A stretch of DNA of 64,000 bases from Segniliparus rotundus DSM 44985 (lineage in GTDB: Bacteria; Actinomycetota; Actinomycetes; Mycobacteriales; Mycobacteriaceae), in contig NC_014168.1 in assembly GCF_000092825.1 (NCBI RefSeq), positions 2,285,946-2,349,945 of the forward strand, written 5' to 3'. Of the stretch, positions 54,474-63,826 are shown in pieces; the first letter of the stretch is position 1; each line of letters starts with the position of its first letter. Both the position numbers and the translations under genes were made by a program. The notes beneath the pieces are model-generated. The model was not told where the DNA came from and ran no database searches. It was given only the letters and a program-made list of their open reading frames with translations.

Positions 54474-54690
54474 CTACCCGTCCTTCTGGCGGGCCTGGGG
54501 TGGGCGCGGGAAGGTCAGCGAGTTCCCGAGGGGTTCGACATCGGCGTTGGGCACGTCCACGACCAGGGTGAGCGAAGTGTCCTCATTCGGGGCCGAGGTT
54601 GTTCTTGTTCGATCCGCAGCCGCCCAGGAGCACGACCGCCCCGGACAGGACCCCCGTCGCGGCGCCGAAAAGCAGCGCCCGCGAGCGCGA
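54474..54690 (-). pseudogene. Frameshifted lipoprotein remnant after allophanate hydrolase gene
   Basis: One frame reads SRALLFGAATGVLSGAVVLL then GGCGSNKNNLGPE and stops at 54583: a lipoprotein signal with lipobox LGGC. The overlapping frame continues EDTSLTLVVDVPNADVEPLG to a stop at 54474. A single-base shift near 54585-54590 would join the two. No start codon remains; its 5' part lies in repeat copy B. The original protein cannot be identified. Confidence 0.5.
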
Positions 54691-54785
54691 GGAGACGGGG
54701 GAGCGCCGAAAAAGTCTAGGCCCCGCGCAGGGTGTAGGACCGCCAGCCGCCGAACTCTGTGATGTCCTTGGCCTGCGCGGCGGCC
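54673..54785. repeat. 113-bp direct repeat, copy B (partner 51231-51343)
   Basis: 104/113 identical to copy A, offset exactly 3,442 bp. Here the hydrolase end is intact and the transporter start codon is mutated from GTG to GCG, after which the sequence leaves the transporter reading frame. Confidence 0.95.
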
Positions 54786-56374
54786 TGCGCCTCGCAACTG
54801 AACCCGACCGCGCGGGAGCCGTCCTCCAACTCCACCGAGCCGAGCAGCATCGGCGCGGGCAGATCGGCGAGGAAACGGCCAAGCGCGGCCTCGGAGAGCA
54901 GCCACGCCTCCCCCTCGACCGATACGCCAGCCTCACCGGGAAGCGCCCGGACCAGTCCCGGCTTCGGGGGCACTGTGTCGAGCGCGCGCAAGCGGTACGC
55001 GGGGGCAGTTCGAACCGGGCCGAGCCAGCGCGCGCCCAAATCCACGAGCTGGTGCTCCAACGGCATGCCCCGCAGATGGGCTCCGACGACCACAAGCTTT
55101 TCGCCCAAGGGAACCCACGGCACGACGGGCGGCTCTTCGCCGAGGACGCGGGCTGCGACATCGAGCGCCACAGCGTCCTCGAAGGCCCGAGCCAGCACGG
55201 TCACCCCGAACTGGTCCTCGCCCACCTCGCCGGATGGCACAGAAACGGCGCACAGGTCGAAGAGGTTGCAGAAGTTCGTGTACGTGCCCATGCGCGAATT
55301 GATCGCGATCGGATCGGCGAGCACATCAGCGATGGTCGGATGCGTGGTGGTCGTCGGGACCAGGAGCACGTCCGCGTCGCCGAGCAACTCGAAGGCCCGC
55401 TCACGCAGCTCGGCGACCCGGTCGCGGTCGGCGAGCAAGCTCGTCGCCGAAGCCGAGCCCGCCGAGCGGACGATAGAGCCGACGGTCTGGTCGACCTCGT
55501 CGGGGTGCTCGTCCACGAACGCGCCGACCGCATGATGGCGCTCGACCACCAACGCGCCTTCGTAGAGGAGCTTGGCGGCGTCGAGGAACGGAGCGAGATC
55601 GATCCGCCGCACCCGGTCCTGCGGGAGACGCAGGGCGACTGCCTCGAACGCCTCGGCCCACGCGGGGTCCATCGCGACCAGTTGCTCCGGCACTGCGATG
55701 ATCGCGTCCTGCGGGGCGGCAAGCCTCGGCCGCGCGGCCCAGGGCCGGCCTGCGGCTTTCGCCATCGCCTCCATCGCGAGGTTCGCGAGGCGGAGGTCCG
55801 GGGCGAAGACCGTCACGCAGTCATACGAGGCGCAGGCAGGCACCACGCCCTTCGCCGACACAACGCCGTAGGTCGGCTTGATCCCGACAATCCCCTGCAA
55901 CGCCGCAGGCACCCGGCCCGAACCCGCTGTGTCCGTGCCGATCGCGATATCAGCGAAACCGAGCGCCACCGCGACCGCCGATCCCGAGGAGGAACCGCCG
56001 GAAATCCGGTCCAGGCGACGAGAGTCCCGCACGGCGCCGTAAGGGCTGCGGACGCCGACGAGGCCGGTGGCGAACTGGTCGAGGTTCGTCTTGCCGATCA
56101 CCGTCGCACCCGCCGCGGTGAGCGCGGCCACCGCCGGCGCGTCGGCGTTCGGCGTGTACGCGTAGGCGGGGCAGGCCGCCGTCGTCGGCAGTCCGGCCAC
56201 GTCCACATTGTCCTTGACCGCGAGCAAAAGACCTGCGAGCGGGCCTCGCGCCGCGTCGAACTCGGCTTGGACTTCCGCCTGAGGGCGCAGGTGGATGAAC
56301 ACCTCCGGCCGGTCCTGCTCGGCAATCTTCTGATACGCCTCCTGAACCCGGTCATAAGCAACTGGTCGGCTCAT
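54716..56374 (-). CDS. atzF: Allophanate hydrolase
   Basis: This hydrolyses allophanate to ammonia and CO2, the last step of urea-carboxylase or guanidine-carboxylase pathways. The 552 residues show an amidase-signature domain with Lys54 (AVKDNVDV), the Ser-rich loop [14 protein letters not shown] (about 124-136) and nucleophile Ser152 ([12 protein letters not shown]). The C-terminal allophanate-specific domain ends [12 protein letters not shown]. The ATG overlaps the carboxyltransferase gene stop by four bases (ATGA). It is the last intact gene of a four-gene operon. A second 3' fragment of it lies at 51274-51343. Confidence 0.93.
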   Translation of the reverse strand: MSRPVAYDRVQEAYQKIAEQDRPEVFIHLRPQAEVQAEFDAARGPLAGLLLAVKDNVDVAGLPTTAACPAYAYTPNADAPAVAALTAAGATVIGKTNLDQFATGLVGVRSPYGAVRDSRRLDRISGGSSSGSAVAVALGFADIAIGTDTAGSGRVPAALQGIVGIKPTYGVVSAKGVVPACASYDCVTVFAPDLRLANLAMEAMAKAAGRPWAARPRLAAPQDAIIAVPEQLVAMDPAWAEAFEAVALRLPQDRVRRIDLAPFLDAAKLLYEGALVVERHHAVGAFVDEHPDEVDQTVGSIVRSAGSASATSLLADRDRVAELRERAFELLGDADVLLVPTTTTHPTIADVLADPIAINSRMGTYTNFCNLFDLCAVSVPSGEVGEDQFGVTVLARAFEDAVALDVAARVLGEEPPVVPWVPLGEKLVVVGAHLRGMPLEHQLVDLGARWLGPVRTAPAYRLRALDTVPPKPGLVRALPGEAGVSVEGEAWLLSEAALGRFLADLPAPMLLGSVELEDGSRAVGFSCEAQAAAQAKDITEFGGWRSYTLRGA

Positions 56375-58401
56375 CGGACTCGCCGCGCTTTCTTCTGTGT
56401 TGGGGCTGTCTGCTGCGCTGGGGCGAATTCGTCCGCCGCGGCCCATGCCGCCCGCTCGACGTCCATGGCCTCGCGCTGCGCGCTGCGGAACGCCGCGATG
56501 GAGTCCGCGTTCTCCGTGAGAAACGCGCGGTGCTCCGCGAGCGAGAAACTCCCCTCCGCGACCCGGACGCCGCCGTCGCCCTTACCATCGGCAAGCCCAG
56601 CGCGCAGCTCGGCGAGCTCCTCCGTGGACACGGGGTACCAGTGGATCCGGTCGAAGCACCGCAACAGCCACGGCAAGCCGTCATGGAAAGCGCCGACCTT
56701 GTGCGGATGACGATGGTTCCACATCTGCACCGTGCGGCCGACGAATTGGTAACCGCCGGGGCCCTCCATCCCGTAGACGCAGAGATAGGCTCCGCCGATC
56801 CCCACGGCGTTCTCCGGGGTCCAGGTCCGCGCCGGGTTGTACTTCGTCGTGACGAGCCGGTGGCGGGGATCGACCGGCGTCGCGACCGGAGCCCCGAGGT
56901 ACACGTCGCCGAGCCCGAGGACAAGGTAGGAGGCCTCGAAGACAGTCCTGCGGACGTCCTCGACGCTGCCGAGGCCGTTCATTCGGCGAATGAATTCGAT
57001 GTTCCACGGCAGCCACGGCGCGTCCGCTCGGACGCCGTTGCTGTAACGGCGCGTGGCCTCCCGAGTGGCGGGGTCGTCCCAGGAGAGCGGCAACTCGACC
57101 CGGTTGGAGGGGACCACGAGGTCCTCCGTCTTCGGCAGCTCCGCCTCCACTTCGCGCAAGAGGCCCAAAAGGCGGCTCGCGGGCAGCACGGCGGGATCGA
57201 CATGCGCCTGCACCGACCGAACGCCCGGAGTGACGTCCACAAGCCCGTTCGGCCGCAGTTCGAGGAGCCGTTCTGTCAGCGCATGCGCCCTTGCCCGAAG
57301 CTCGAGCTCGAGCGCCATCGGACCGTACTCGACCAGGATGTTGTCGTCGCCGGAGCGCCGGTACGTGACCGGCGGGTCGCCGTCGGCGCGCAGGATCACT
57401 CCCCCGTCCTTGTCGCCGCCCGCAGAGGACACGAACGACCACTGCCCCCGGCGTTCGGCCTCAAGGGAGACCAGCGGCGCCGCTTGGGACACCCGCACCG
57501 GCACGAAACGAACGGTGTCGCCAGGACGCAGCTGCCCCAGTTTCCACCGCTCGGCGGACACCACTGTCAGCGGGCAGACGAACCCGCCCAGACTTGGCCC
57601 ATCAGGGCCCAGCAGGATCGGGGTGTCGCCGGTGAAGTCGAGCGCGCCGACGGAATACGCGTTGTCGTGGATGTTCGACGGGTGCAGCCCGGCCTCGCCG
57701 CCGTCAGGCCTCGCCCATTGCGGTTTCGGCCCGATCAGCCGGACGCCGGTGCGGTCCGAGTTGAAATGCACTTCGTAGTCGGTCTCGTACAACGTGGCGA
57801 TGTCCGCTTCGGTGAAGAACTCGCCATCGCCGTGCGGACCGATGGCGGCGGCGAGCTCCCAGCGGTGCGTGATCGCCGGTTCGAGCTCCCTGGGGACGTA
57901 GACGAACGCACGGCCTGTCGGCTCGCCGAGCGGTATCTCGTCGCCCGCCGACAAGGCCCGGCCGGCGTGGCCGCCGAATTTGCCCAGGGTGAACGTCGCT
58001 TTGCTGCCGAGGTAGTCGGGCACGTCGAACCCGCCCGAGACGAGCACGTAGACCCGCAAACCCGTGTCTCGCACACGCCCCACCGACAGGACGGAGCCCG
58101 AGGGCACGAGCACCGGCTCCCACATGGGGGCTTCTTTGCCGTCCACCGCGACCGGCGCTGCCGCGCCCGTCACGCAGACATGCGTGGCGCGGGAGAAGCG
58201 CAGCGAGGGGCCGGCCATCACCGACTCGAGCCCCGCCGCGCCCTCGGGATTGCCAAGGGCCCGATTGCCCAGCCGGAAAGACAAGTCGTCCATCGGTCCG
58301 GACGGCGGCACGCCGACCGACCAGTAGCCGGTCCGGCCAGGCCAGTCCTGCACCGTGGTCAGCGTGCCGGGAAGCACCACTGTCGCGCTGGTCCCCGTCA
58401 T
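56371..58401 (-). CDS. Urea/guanidine carboxylase, carboxyltransferase half only
   Basis: A 676-residue protein with the KipA/AHS2 domain first (about 1-310: [39 protein letters not shown]) and the KipI/AHS1 domain second (about 390-600: [31 protein letters not shown]). The order and the [14 protein letters not shown] block are specific to urea carboxylase; fused 5-oxoprolinases have the reverse order. It ends in the normal linker ([20 protein letters not shown], ...KKARRVR) exactly where a biotin-carrier domain would begin. The N-terminal biotin carboxylase is also absent. Four-base overlaps with both neighbours show the gene itself is intact. The missing activities must come from another locus, if the enzyme works. 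Confidence 0.88.
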   Translation of the reverse strand: MTGTSATVVLPGTLTTVQDWPGRTGYWSVGVPPSGPMDDLSFRLGNRALGNPEGAAGLESVMAGPSLRFSRATHVCVTGAAAPVAVDGKEAPMWEPVLVPSGSVLSVGRVRDTGLRVYVLVSGGFDVPDYLGSKATFTLGKFGGHAGRALSAGDEIPLGEPTGRAFVYVPRELEPAITHRWELAAAIGPHGDGEFFTEADIATLYETDYEVHFNSDRTGVRLIGPKPQWARPDGGEAGLHPSNIHDNAYSVGALDFTGDTPILLGPDGPSLGGFVCPLTVVSAERWKLGQLRPGDTVRFVPVRVSQAAPLVSLEAERRGQWSFVSSAGGDKDGGVILRADGDPPVTYRRSGDDNILVEYGPMALELELRARAHALTERLLELRPNGLVDVTPGVRSVQAHVDPAVLPASRLLGLLREVEAELPKTEDLVVPSNRVELPLSWDDPATREATRRYSNGVRADAPWLPWNIEFIRRMNGLGSVEDVRRTVFEASYLVLGLGDVYLGAPVATPVDPRHRLVTTKYNPARTWTPENAVGIGGAYLCVYGMEGPGGYQFVGRTVQMWNHRHPHKVGAFHDGLPWLLRCFDRIHWYPVSTEELAELRAGLADGKGDGGVRVAEGSFSLAEHRAFLTENADSIAAFRSAQREAMDVERAAWAAADEFAPAQQTAPTQKKARRVR

Positions 58402-59060
58402 AACCTCATGCTCCGTGAGTACGGCTCTGTGACGATCATCCGCACCGGAGTCGGGTCGAACCCGTTGCAGGGGTTGTTCATCTGCGGGCAGTTCGAGACG
58501 AGGACCAGCACGTCCGTCTCGGCGATGAGCGCGATCCGCTTGCCGGGGGCGGAGAGCCCGTCCACGATGCCGAGCGTGCCGTCCTCTTCCACCGGGACGT
58601 TCATGTAGAAGTTGATGTTCGGCACGAGGTCGCGTTTGCCCAGACCCCATTTCGCGCCTTCGATCAGGAAGTTCTCGACGCAGGCGTGCTGGTGTTTGGT
58701 GTGGTGTCCGTAGCGCAGGGTGTTGGACTCCTGCGAGCAGGCTCCGCCGATGGTGTCGTGGTTGCCGACCTCGTCGGCGACGATGGTCATGAGCGCGCTG
58801 GCGTCCTCGGCGCGGAGCACCGAGCCGGTGGTCAAGAAGAGCTGCCTCTGGCTCGCGATGGTCACCGGGGCCGAGTAGCGCACGCTCGTGTCGTGGGCGT
58901 GGTACACAAGGGTGTCCACGGATTGGTTGCCGCGCAGGTCGACGATGGTGAGGACGTGCCCCTTCTTGACGACGGAGCTCCACGGGGCTCGGGCTGGGAC
59001 GGTCTGGTCGAGCACGACGTCGCCGGGGACGACGGCGAGCTCTTTCGCGGAGGCGGTCAT
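58398..59060 (-). CDS. DUF1989 protein, carboxyguanidine deiminase subunit type (second)
   Basis: A 220-residue DUF1989 protein of the urea-carboxylase-associated type (UAAP2/CgdB-like). Conserved parts are [59 protein letters not shown] and [19 protein letters not shown], with metal-type Cys and His residues. In Pseudomonas such a pair forms carboxyguanidine deiminase, giving allophanate and ammonia. Starts and stops overlap both neighbours by four bases. The precise subunit name is by similarity of motif only. Confidence 0.87.
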   Translation of the reverse strand: MTASAKELAVVPGDVVLDQTVPARAPWSSVVKKGHVLTIVDLRGNQSVDTLVYHAHDTSVRYSAPVTIASQRQLFLTTGSVLRAEDASALMTIVADEVGNHDTIGGACSQESNTLRYGHHTKHQHACVENFLIEGAKWGLGKRDLVPNINFYMNVPVEEDGTLGIVDGLSAPGKRIALIAETDVLVLVSNCPQMNNPCNGFDPTPVRMIVTEPYSRSMRL

Positions 59061-59917
59061 CGTCGGGCTCCTTCTGTGTTCGCCGCGTTCCATAAGGCCT
59101 CGGTGTTGAGGAGCGCGCGTTGGTATTCGGGGTCGGTGTTCGGCAGATCGGCCAGCTCGGCCTCGGCTTCCCAGGCGAGCAGCTGGGCGGCCCCGACCGT
59201 GTACTCGGGCGCGGGGTCGAGAGGATGTGCCGCATTGGCGGCCAAAACCACCATCGGCAAGTGCAACAAGAGGTCGACGTGCCGCGCAGGCCCGGCGGAA
59301 CCGGTGCTCACCAGCTCTCCGCCAGGCAGGGCGCGCACCCCGTGGAAGAAAGAGAGCGAGGGCGGGAGGTCCCTCGGGCCGAGCCCGTGCTTCGCCGCGG
59401 CGAGAAGGAAAAGCTCCCTGGCTGCTGGGCTCGACGAATGCGCCTCGCCCGCCCCGTATTTCTCAGTGTTGCCCACGAGCGTCGACGCGCCGCACAGCGT
59501 GTCGTGGTGGCCGGAGGTGTCGGCGACGACAGTGGCGAGGACGCGGCCCTGGTCGGAGAGCAGGGGATGCCCGGAGCCGAGGTACGCCTGCCACGGCACT
59601 TTGCGCGTGTCGGCGACGTTGAGCCGTTCCCACGGCGCATCGGCGCGGTGCAGCAAGAGATGCACGCACGCCGTGCCGTCGACGTCGATGAAGCGAAGCC
59701 GGGTGCCTCGGGCGAAGACGTTGTTCGTGTAACGGCCGCCGGGGACAGTCTCGGCCCAGACGAGTTTGTCGACAGGGACGTCGGACGGCGCCCACGGCCA
59801 ACGGCTCGCGGGAAGGACAGGCATCGAATCGGTGACGTCGCCCGCTTGGGCGCGGGCGTGGGCCTTGGCGCCTTCGGTGCTGCTCGTGGCGAAAGAGGTA
59901 TGGGAGGACAAATGCAT
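59057..59917 (-). CDS. DUF1989 protein, carboxyguanidine deiminase subunit type (first)
   Basis: A 286-residue DUF1989 protein (UAAP1/CgdA-like), first gene of the operon. The core reads [60 protein letters not shown] and [20 protein letters not shown]. An N-terminal extension of about 55 residues is polar. ATG 59917 is preferred: AGGAG lies four bases upstream; GTG 59920 is too near the ribosome site. It is divergent from the APC transporter, with a 270-base regulatory gap between them. Confidence 0.87.
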   Translation of the reverse strand: MHLSSHTSFATSSTEGAKAHARAQAGDVTDSMPVLPASRWPWAPSDVPVDKLVWAETVPGGRYTNNVFARGTRLRFIDVDGTACVHLLLHRADAPWERLNVADTRKVPWQAYLGSGHPLLSDQGRVLATVVADTSGHHDTLCGASTLVGNTEKYGAGEAHSSSPAARELFLLAAAKHGLGPRDLPPSLSFFHGVRALPGGELVSTGSAGPARHVDLLLHLPMVVLAANAAHPLDPAPEYTVGAAQLLAWEAEAELADLPNTDPEYQRALLNTEALWNAANTEGARR

Positions 59918-60087
59918 CACGCTCCTGAGAAGTTGTCCAGTGATGGATCATTTCTCCGCGAGCCTGATGCCTCATCCGCGTCCCAATCAGGAAAGCGGGA
60001 GGTCTTACTCCTCAGCGCGAGCCCCGGCGGGCAGCTGGCGGTTGCCTTGTTCCGAAACATAGCAACAAAACCCGACTGCCGCAATCC

Positions 60088-60098
60088 CTCGAATCGAG
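60088..60098. promoter_or_regulatory. Inverted repeat in the divergent catabolic-operon/APC promoter region
   Basis: CTCGA-A-TCGAG is a perfect 5-bp dyad around one base, 100 bases upstream of the APC start (60188), followed by an AT-rich TTATTAACA. It is the clearest palindrome in the gap 59918-60187 and is a candidate operator for a regulator not encoded nearby. No guanidine riboswitch was recognised in the gap. Confidence 0.35.
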
Positions 60099-60187
60099 TT
60101 ATTAACACGATGGAGATTTCCATGGCAAAAACGGAGGTTTCACTGGTGCTCGTCCATCCCGCGAAACCTCACCGTCAGGAGTCGTCC

Positions 60188-61786
60188 ATGACCGCCGTCA
60201 TAGATCCACCGGCCCGTGCGTCCGGGATCTCCTCAGCTCAAGACGCTGGCGAGCTCGCCGAACTGGGGTACGCCCAGGAGTTGCACCGAGGCGTCAGCCC
60301 CTTCGCCGCGTTCGCCTCGGGCTTCTCGTTCGTGTCGATCCTCACCACAGTTTTCGCTCTGTTCGCCGTCGGGTTCGGGCTCGGCGGACCCGCGTTCTTC
60401 TTCACCTGGCCGATCGTGTTCGTCGTCCAGTTCAGCGTGTGCTTGGTCTTCGCCGAGCTGTCCGGGAAATTCCCGATCGCCGGGGCGATCTACCAATGGT
60501 CGCGACGCCTCGCCGGGAACACCACCGGCTGGTTCGCGGGATGGTTGATGCTCGTCGGCTACATCGTCAGCGTGGCAGCGCTCGCCATCGCGATGCAGAG
60601 CGTGCTGCCGGACATCTGGCGCGGCTTCCAACTCATTCCGGGCGACTCCGCGATCACCACGAAGACCGGCGCGACCAACGGCATCATCCTCGGCGCGCTC
60701 ACGATCGTCGTCTGCACGATCATCAGCAGCGCCGGGGTCAAGCTCATGGGCCGGATCACCACCGTCGGCGTGGCCATCGAGATCGTCGGCGTGGTCCTCA
60801 TCATCGGCGCCATGTTCGTCAAGGCGCAGCGCAATCCGGTCGCGGCGGTCGCCTCCACCGGCGGGCACGGCACGGGTGCGGGCTATATCGGCGCGTTCGT
60901 GGCCTCGATGGTGATGGCCGCGTACGTGATGTACGGGTTCGACAGCGCGGCGGAGCTCTCTGAAGAGACCGCCGAGCCCCGCAAGGTCTGCCCGAAGGCG
61001 ATCATCAACGCCCTCCTGGTCTCGTTCGTCGGGGGCGGTCTGATGATCCTTGCGGCGCTCATGGCGGCTCCCTCGCTCGACGACCCCAACCTCGCGGCCA
61101 CCGGTATCCCGTGGGTGATCACCAGCCAGCTGAACACCGGACTGGGCAAAGCGCTGCTCGCCATGGTCGCCGTCGCGATCTTCTCAGCGACCCTCGCCAT
61201 CCAAGCCTCGGCCGCCAGAGTGATGTTCTCCATGGCCAGGGACAACCGGCTGCCGTTCGGACCGGCTCTCGCCAAGGTCAACCAACGCACCGGCACCCCG
61301 ATGGCCACCGGCCTCGCCGTGAGCGCGCTGTCCATCGCCGTGCTGCTCGTGAACCTCGGCCAGGCGGGCGCGTTCAACGCACTGGTCAGCGTCTCTGTGG
61401 TGATCGTGTACCTCGCGTACTGCATGGTGACCGTCCCGGCGCTGTACCTGCGGGTTCGGGGCGTCCGGCTCACCTACGGCAAGCCGGTCATCGACCTCGG
61501 AAAATGGGGCATCCCGGTCAACACGGTCGCAGCGCTCGGCGGCGGCGCGTTGTGCCTCAACATTCTCTGGCCTCGGGCCGAGGTCTACGACCCGGACGGC
61601 AGCTCGTGGTTCTTGCACTACTTCGCGCCGATCTTCTTGGCGGTCACCTTGGCGGTCGGGTTCGTCGCCTTCCGCATGATCAAGCGCCGCAACGGCGTGG
61701 CCGCTCCCGCTCCGGACGCGCTCTTCGGCCAAGCGAAGAAGCCGATCGTCGCCCAGGAAGCCCTCGCCCAGGAAGCGCTCGCCTAG
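60188..61786 (+). CDS. APC-family amino acid/amine permease
   Basis: A 532-residue permease with 12 hydrophobic segments. The APC fold is visible in LHRGVSPFAAFASGFSFVSI, KFPIAGAIYQWSRRLAGNTT and FDSAAELSEETAEPRKVCPK. Uptake of the nitrogen compound degraded by the divergent operon (guanidine, urea or an amine) is inferred from position only. ATG 60188 has CAGGAG seven bases upstream; ATG 60122 (GGAG upstream) would add 22 residues. The C-terminus ends in a short repeat, AQEALAQEALA. It is convergent with the next transporter. Confidence 0.88.
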   Translation: MTAVIDPPARASGISSAQDAGELAELGYAQELHRGVSPFAAFASGFSFVSILTTVFALFAVGFGLGGPAFFFTWPIVFVVQFSVCLVFAELSGKFPIAGAIYQWSRRLAGNTTGWFAGWLMLVGYIVSVAALAIAMQSVLPDIWRGFQLIPGDSAITTKTGATNGIILGALTIVVCTIISSAGVKLMGRITTVGVAIEIVGVVLIIGAMFVKAQRNPVAAVASTGGHGTGAGYIGAFVASMVMAAYVMYGFDSAAELSEETAEPRKVCPKAIINALLVSFVGGGLMILAALMAAPSLDDPNLAATGIPWVITSQLNTGLGKALLAMVAVAIFSATLAIQASAARVMFSMARDNRLPFGPALAKVNQRTGTPMATGLAVSALSIAVLLVNLGQAGAFNALVSVSVVIVYLAYCMVTVPALYLRVRGVRLTYGKPVIDLGKWGIPVNTVAALGGGALCLNILWPRAEVYDPDGSSWFLHYFAPIFLAVTLAVGFVAFRMIKRRNGVAAPAPDALFGQAKKPIVAQEALAQEALA

Positions 61787-61836
61787 GGAAAGCCGCTGCT
61801 TGGGCGCCTCGCGGTCGCGGGCGCAAGCCTTCGCGC

Positions 61837-62691
61837 TCAGCCGTTCGCGGCTTGCGAACGGGCCAGACCGGCAGTCGCGGCGACCATGACGAGCACACAT
61901 GCCGCGACCAGCGCCCATCCTGCGCCGCAGACCTGGAGGCGCTCATCGAACACCACCGCCCCGCACAGCGCCGCGACCAAAGGCTCCGCGACGGTCAACG
62001 CGGGCAGGGACGTGCTGATGTCGCCGGATTGGAACGCGAGCTGCTGGAGAAAGAACCCCGCCGCGCCCGCCACCGCCAAAACCCACGTCTGCCAGGCGAG
62101 GGGAACATCAAGAATCGTGTCGGAGGCAACGGCGGCCACTGCTTTGGTCAACGGTGCGCACACCCCGAACAAGACCCCCGTCGCAGTGCCCAGGAGCAAC
62201 GCGCGCCGGGGCCCGGTGACGCAATTCGCCGCCCAGGCGCATGCGGCGGCCGCGGCGGCGGCGGGGATCAACGCGATGAGCCAACGCCGCAGGGGTGCTG
62301 AGGCCAATCCCTCGTCGGGATGCCCCACCAGCAAGAACACGGCCAAGGCCGCAGTGAGCGCCCCGGCGAGCAGAACATTGCGCCGAGTGAGCGGGCGGCG
62401 GGTGAGCGCGGCCGAGATCGGCAGCGCGAACAAAAGCGAAGCCACCAGGAGCGGCGAGACCAGCAGCAAGGAGCCGACGGACAACGCCGCCGCTTGGGCC
62501 GCATAGCCGCCGCCGTCGCCGAGCACGCCGACCCACCACCTGGGCTGGGCGACGAGCGAGCGGACAAAAGCCAGGCCCTGGCCGCGCTCGTGGGGAACAC
62601 CTTCGGCCACGCTCTGCTGCGCCGCCGAGGCGGCGGCGAACAGCAACGCCGCGAGCAGCGCGAGACACACGGCCAAAACGGCGGCGCTCAT
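61837..62691 (-). CDS. DMT-type transporter downstream of carA
   Basis: A 284-residue, strongly hydrophobic protein with about nine to ten helices (LAVCLALLAALLFAAASAAQ at the start; AGAAGFFLQQLAFQSGDIST and LTVAEPLVAALCGAVVFDER in the second half). It belongs to the drug/metabolite transporter superfamily and is not close to the EamA protein at 50428. It starts four bases after the carA stop, so it is now in the carA transcript where carB should be. The substrate is unknown. Confidence 0.83.
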   Translation of the reverse strand: MSAAVLAVCLALLAALLFAAASAAQQSVAEGVPHERGQGLAFVRSLVAQPRWWVGVLGDGGGYAAQAAALSVGSLLLVSPLLVASLLFALPISAALTRRPLTRRNVLLAGALTAALAVFLLVGHPDEGLASAPLRRWLIALIPAAAAAAACAWAANCVTGPRRALLLGTATGVLFGVCAPLTKAVAAVASDTILDVPLAWQTWVLAVAGAAGFFLQQLAFQSGDISTSLPALTVAEPLVAALCGAVVFDERLQVCGAGWALVAACVLVMVAATAGLARSQAANG

Positions 62692-62695
62692 CGGA

Positions 62696-63826
62696 TTACT
62701 TGCCCAACAGTTCCACGAACTGGTCGAAATGATTCCCAGCGTCGTGGGGACCAGCGGCCGCCTCCGGGTGGTATTGCACGGAGAACGCGCGCCCGTTCGC
62801 GAGCGCGACGCCCTCGACCGTGCCGTCGTTCGCGCAGGTGTGGGTCACGACGGCTTCGCCGAACGGGGTGTCGAACCGCTGCCCCGCCTCGCCTTCGAGC
62901 GCGAACCCGTGATTTTGCGCGGTGATGATCGCCCGGCCGGTGGCGTGCTCGATCACCGGGATGTTGATCCCCCGATGGCCGAACTTCATCTTGTAGGTGG
63001 ACAGGCCGAAGGCTCGCCCGAGGAGCTGATTGCCCAGGCAAATCCCGAAGAACGGCACACCGTCGCCGAGCGCTTCGCGCAGCGTTTCGACCACGCCGAC
63101 CGCCGTCGAGGGGTCGCCGGGGCCGTTGGAGGCGAAGAGCCCGTCGACGCCCAGCTCTTTGATCTGCGCGTAGCTCGTCCCTGCGGGCAGCACATGCACA
63201 CGGACGCCGCGTTGGGCGAGCAGTTTCGGGGTCATGGTCTTGATCCCGAGGTCGAGCGCAGCGATGGAGAACCGGGCCGCGCCGTCCGGCTCGACGACGT
63301 ACGCCTGCGGCGTGGTCACCTCGCCCACGAGGTCCGCCCCCGCCATCGAAGGCTGCGAGCGGACGACGCCGACCGCCTCGTCCCGATCGGTGAGGGCGTC
63401 TCCGGAGAAGATCCCCGCCTTCATCGAGCCGACATCGCGCAACTTGCGCACCAGGGTCCGGGTGTCGACCCCTTTGACGCCGACGATGCCCTGGCTGCGC
63501 AGTTCGTCTTCGAGACCGCCTTCGGCCCGCCAGTTCGAAGCCTGCCGGGCGAGGTCGCGAATGGCGTAACCGGCCGCCCAAATCCGGTCCCGCGCCTCGT
63601 CGGGACGGTACGACTCGGAGTCTTCGTTGTTCCAGCCGGTGTTGCCGATCTGCGGCGCTGCCGCGACGACGATCTGACGGCGATAGCTCGGGTCGGTCAA
63701 CGTCTCCTGGTAACCGGTCATCGCTGTGCAGAACACGGCCTCGCCGAGGGTCTGCCCGGTCGCGCCGAACTGCTCGCCGGTGAAAACGGTCCCATCCTCA
63801 AGGACCAATACAGCAGTATTGTTCAT
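62696..63826 (-). CDS. carA: Carbamoyl-phosphate synthase small subunit
   Basis: This glutaminase subunit supplies ammonia to CarB. The 376 residues show the N-terminal LVLEDGTVFTGEQFGATGQT, the class I glutamine amidotransferase domain with the nucleophile Cys in FFGICLGNQLLGRAFG, and the His in VQYHPEAAAGPHDA. ATG 63826 overlaps the upstream gene by four bases (ATGA) and has GGAAGGG upstream. carB lies 13 kb further along on the same strand, so the two subunits are made from separate transcripts unless an unusually long one exists. Confidence 0.96.
   Translation of the reverse strand: MNNTAVLVLEDGTVFTGEQFGATGQTLGEAVFCTAMTGYQETLTDPSYRRQIVVAAAPQIGNTGWNNEDSESYRPDEARDRIWAAGYAIRDLARQASNWRAEGGLEDELRSQGIVGVKGVDTRTLVRKLRDVGSMKAGIFSGDALTDRDEAVGVVRSQPSMAGADLVGEVTTPQAYVVEPDGAARFSIAALDLGIKTMTPKLLAQRGVRVHVLPAGTSYAQIKELGVDGLFASNGPGDPSTAVGVVETLREALGDGVPFFGICLGNQLLGRAFGLSTYKMKFGHRGINIPVIEHATGRAIITAQNHGFALEGEAGQRFDTPFGEAVVTHTCANDGTVEGVALANGRAFSVQYHPEAAAGPHDAGNHFDQFVELLGK

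Noticed and set aside
54057-54719. A 220-codon plus-strand frame after the NmrA-like gene
   Set aside because: Composition and codon use differ from real genes here, there is no ribosome site or domain, and it crosses the repeat copy and the hydrolase stop.
56371-58401. Fused 5-oxoprolinase subunits PxpB-PxpC
   Set aside because: The domain order is AHS2 then AHS1 and the [14 protein letters not shown] block is that of urea carboxylase; neighbours are allophanate hydrolase and DUF1989 proteins.
59918-60187. Guanidine (ykkC-type I, II or III) riboswitch in the divergent gap
   Set aside because: I looked for the type I core, paired ACGR hairpins and the type III pseudoknot on both strands and found only isolated short matches (such as GTCAGGA, which is better explained as part of the APC ribosome site). 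A covariance-model search with the Rfam guanidine families would settle this.
49654-62695. Integrative element with tRNA attachment site and integrase
   Set aside because: No tRNA gene, integrase or att-like direct repeat is visible at either border; only the IS3 remnant and the 113-bp repeats support mobility.
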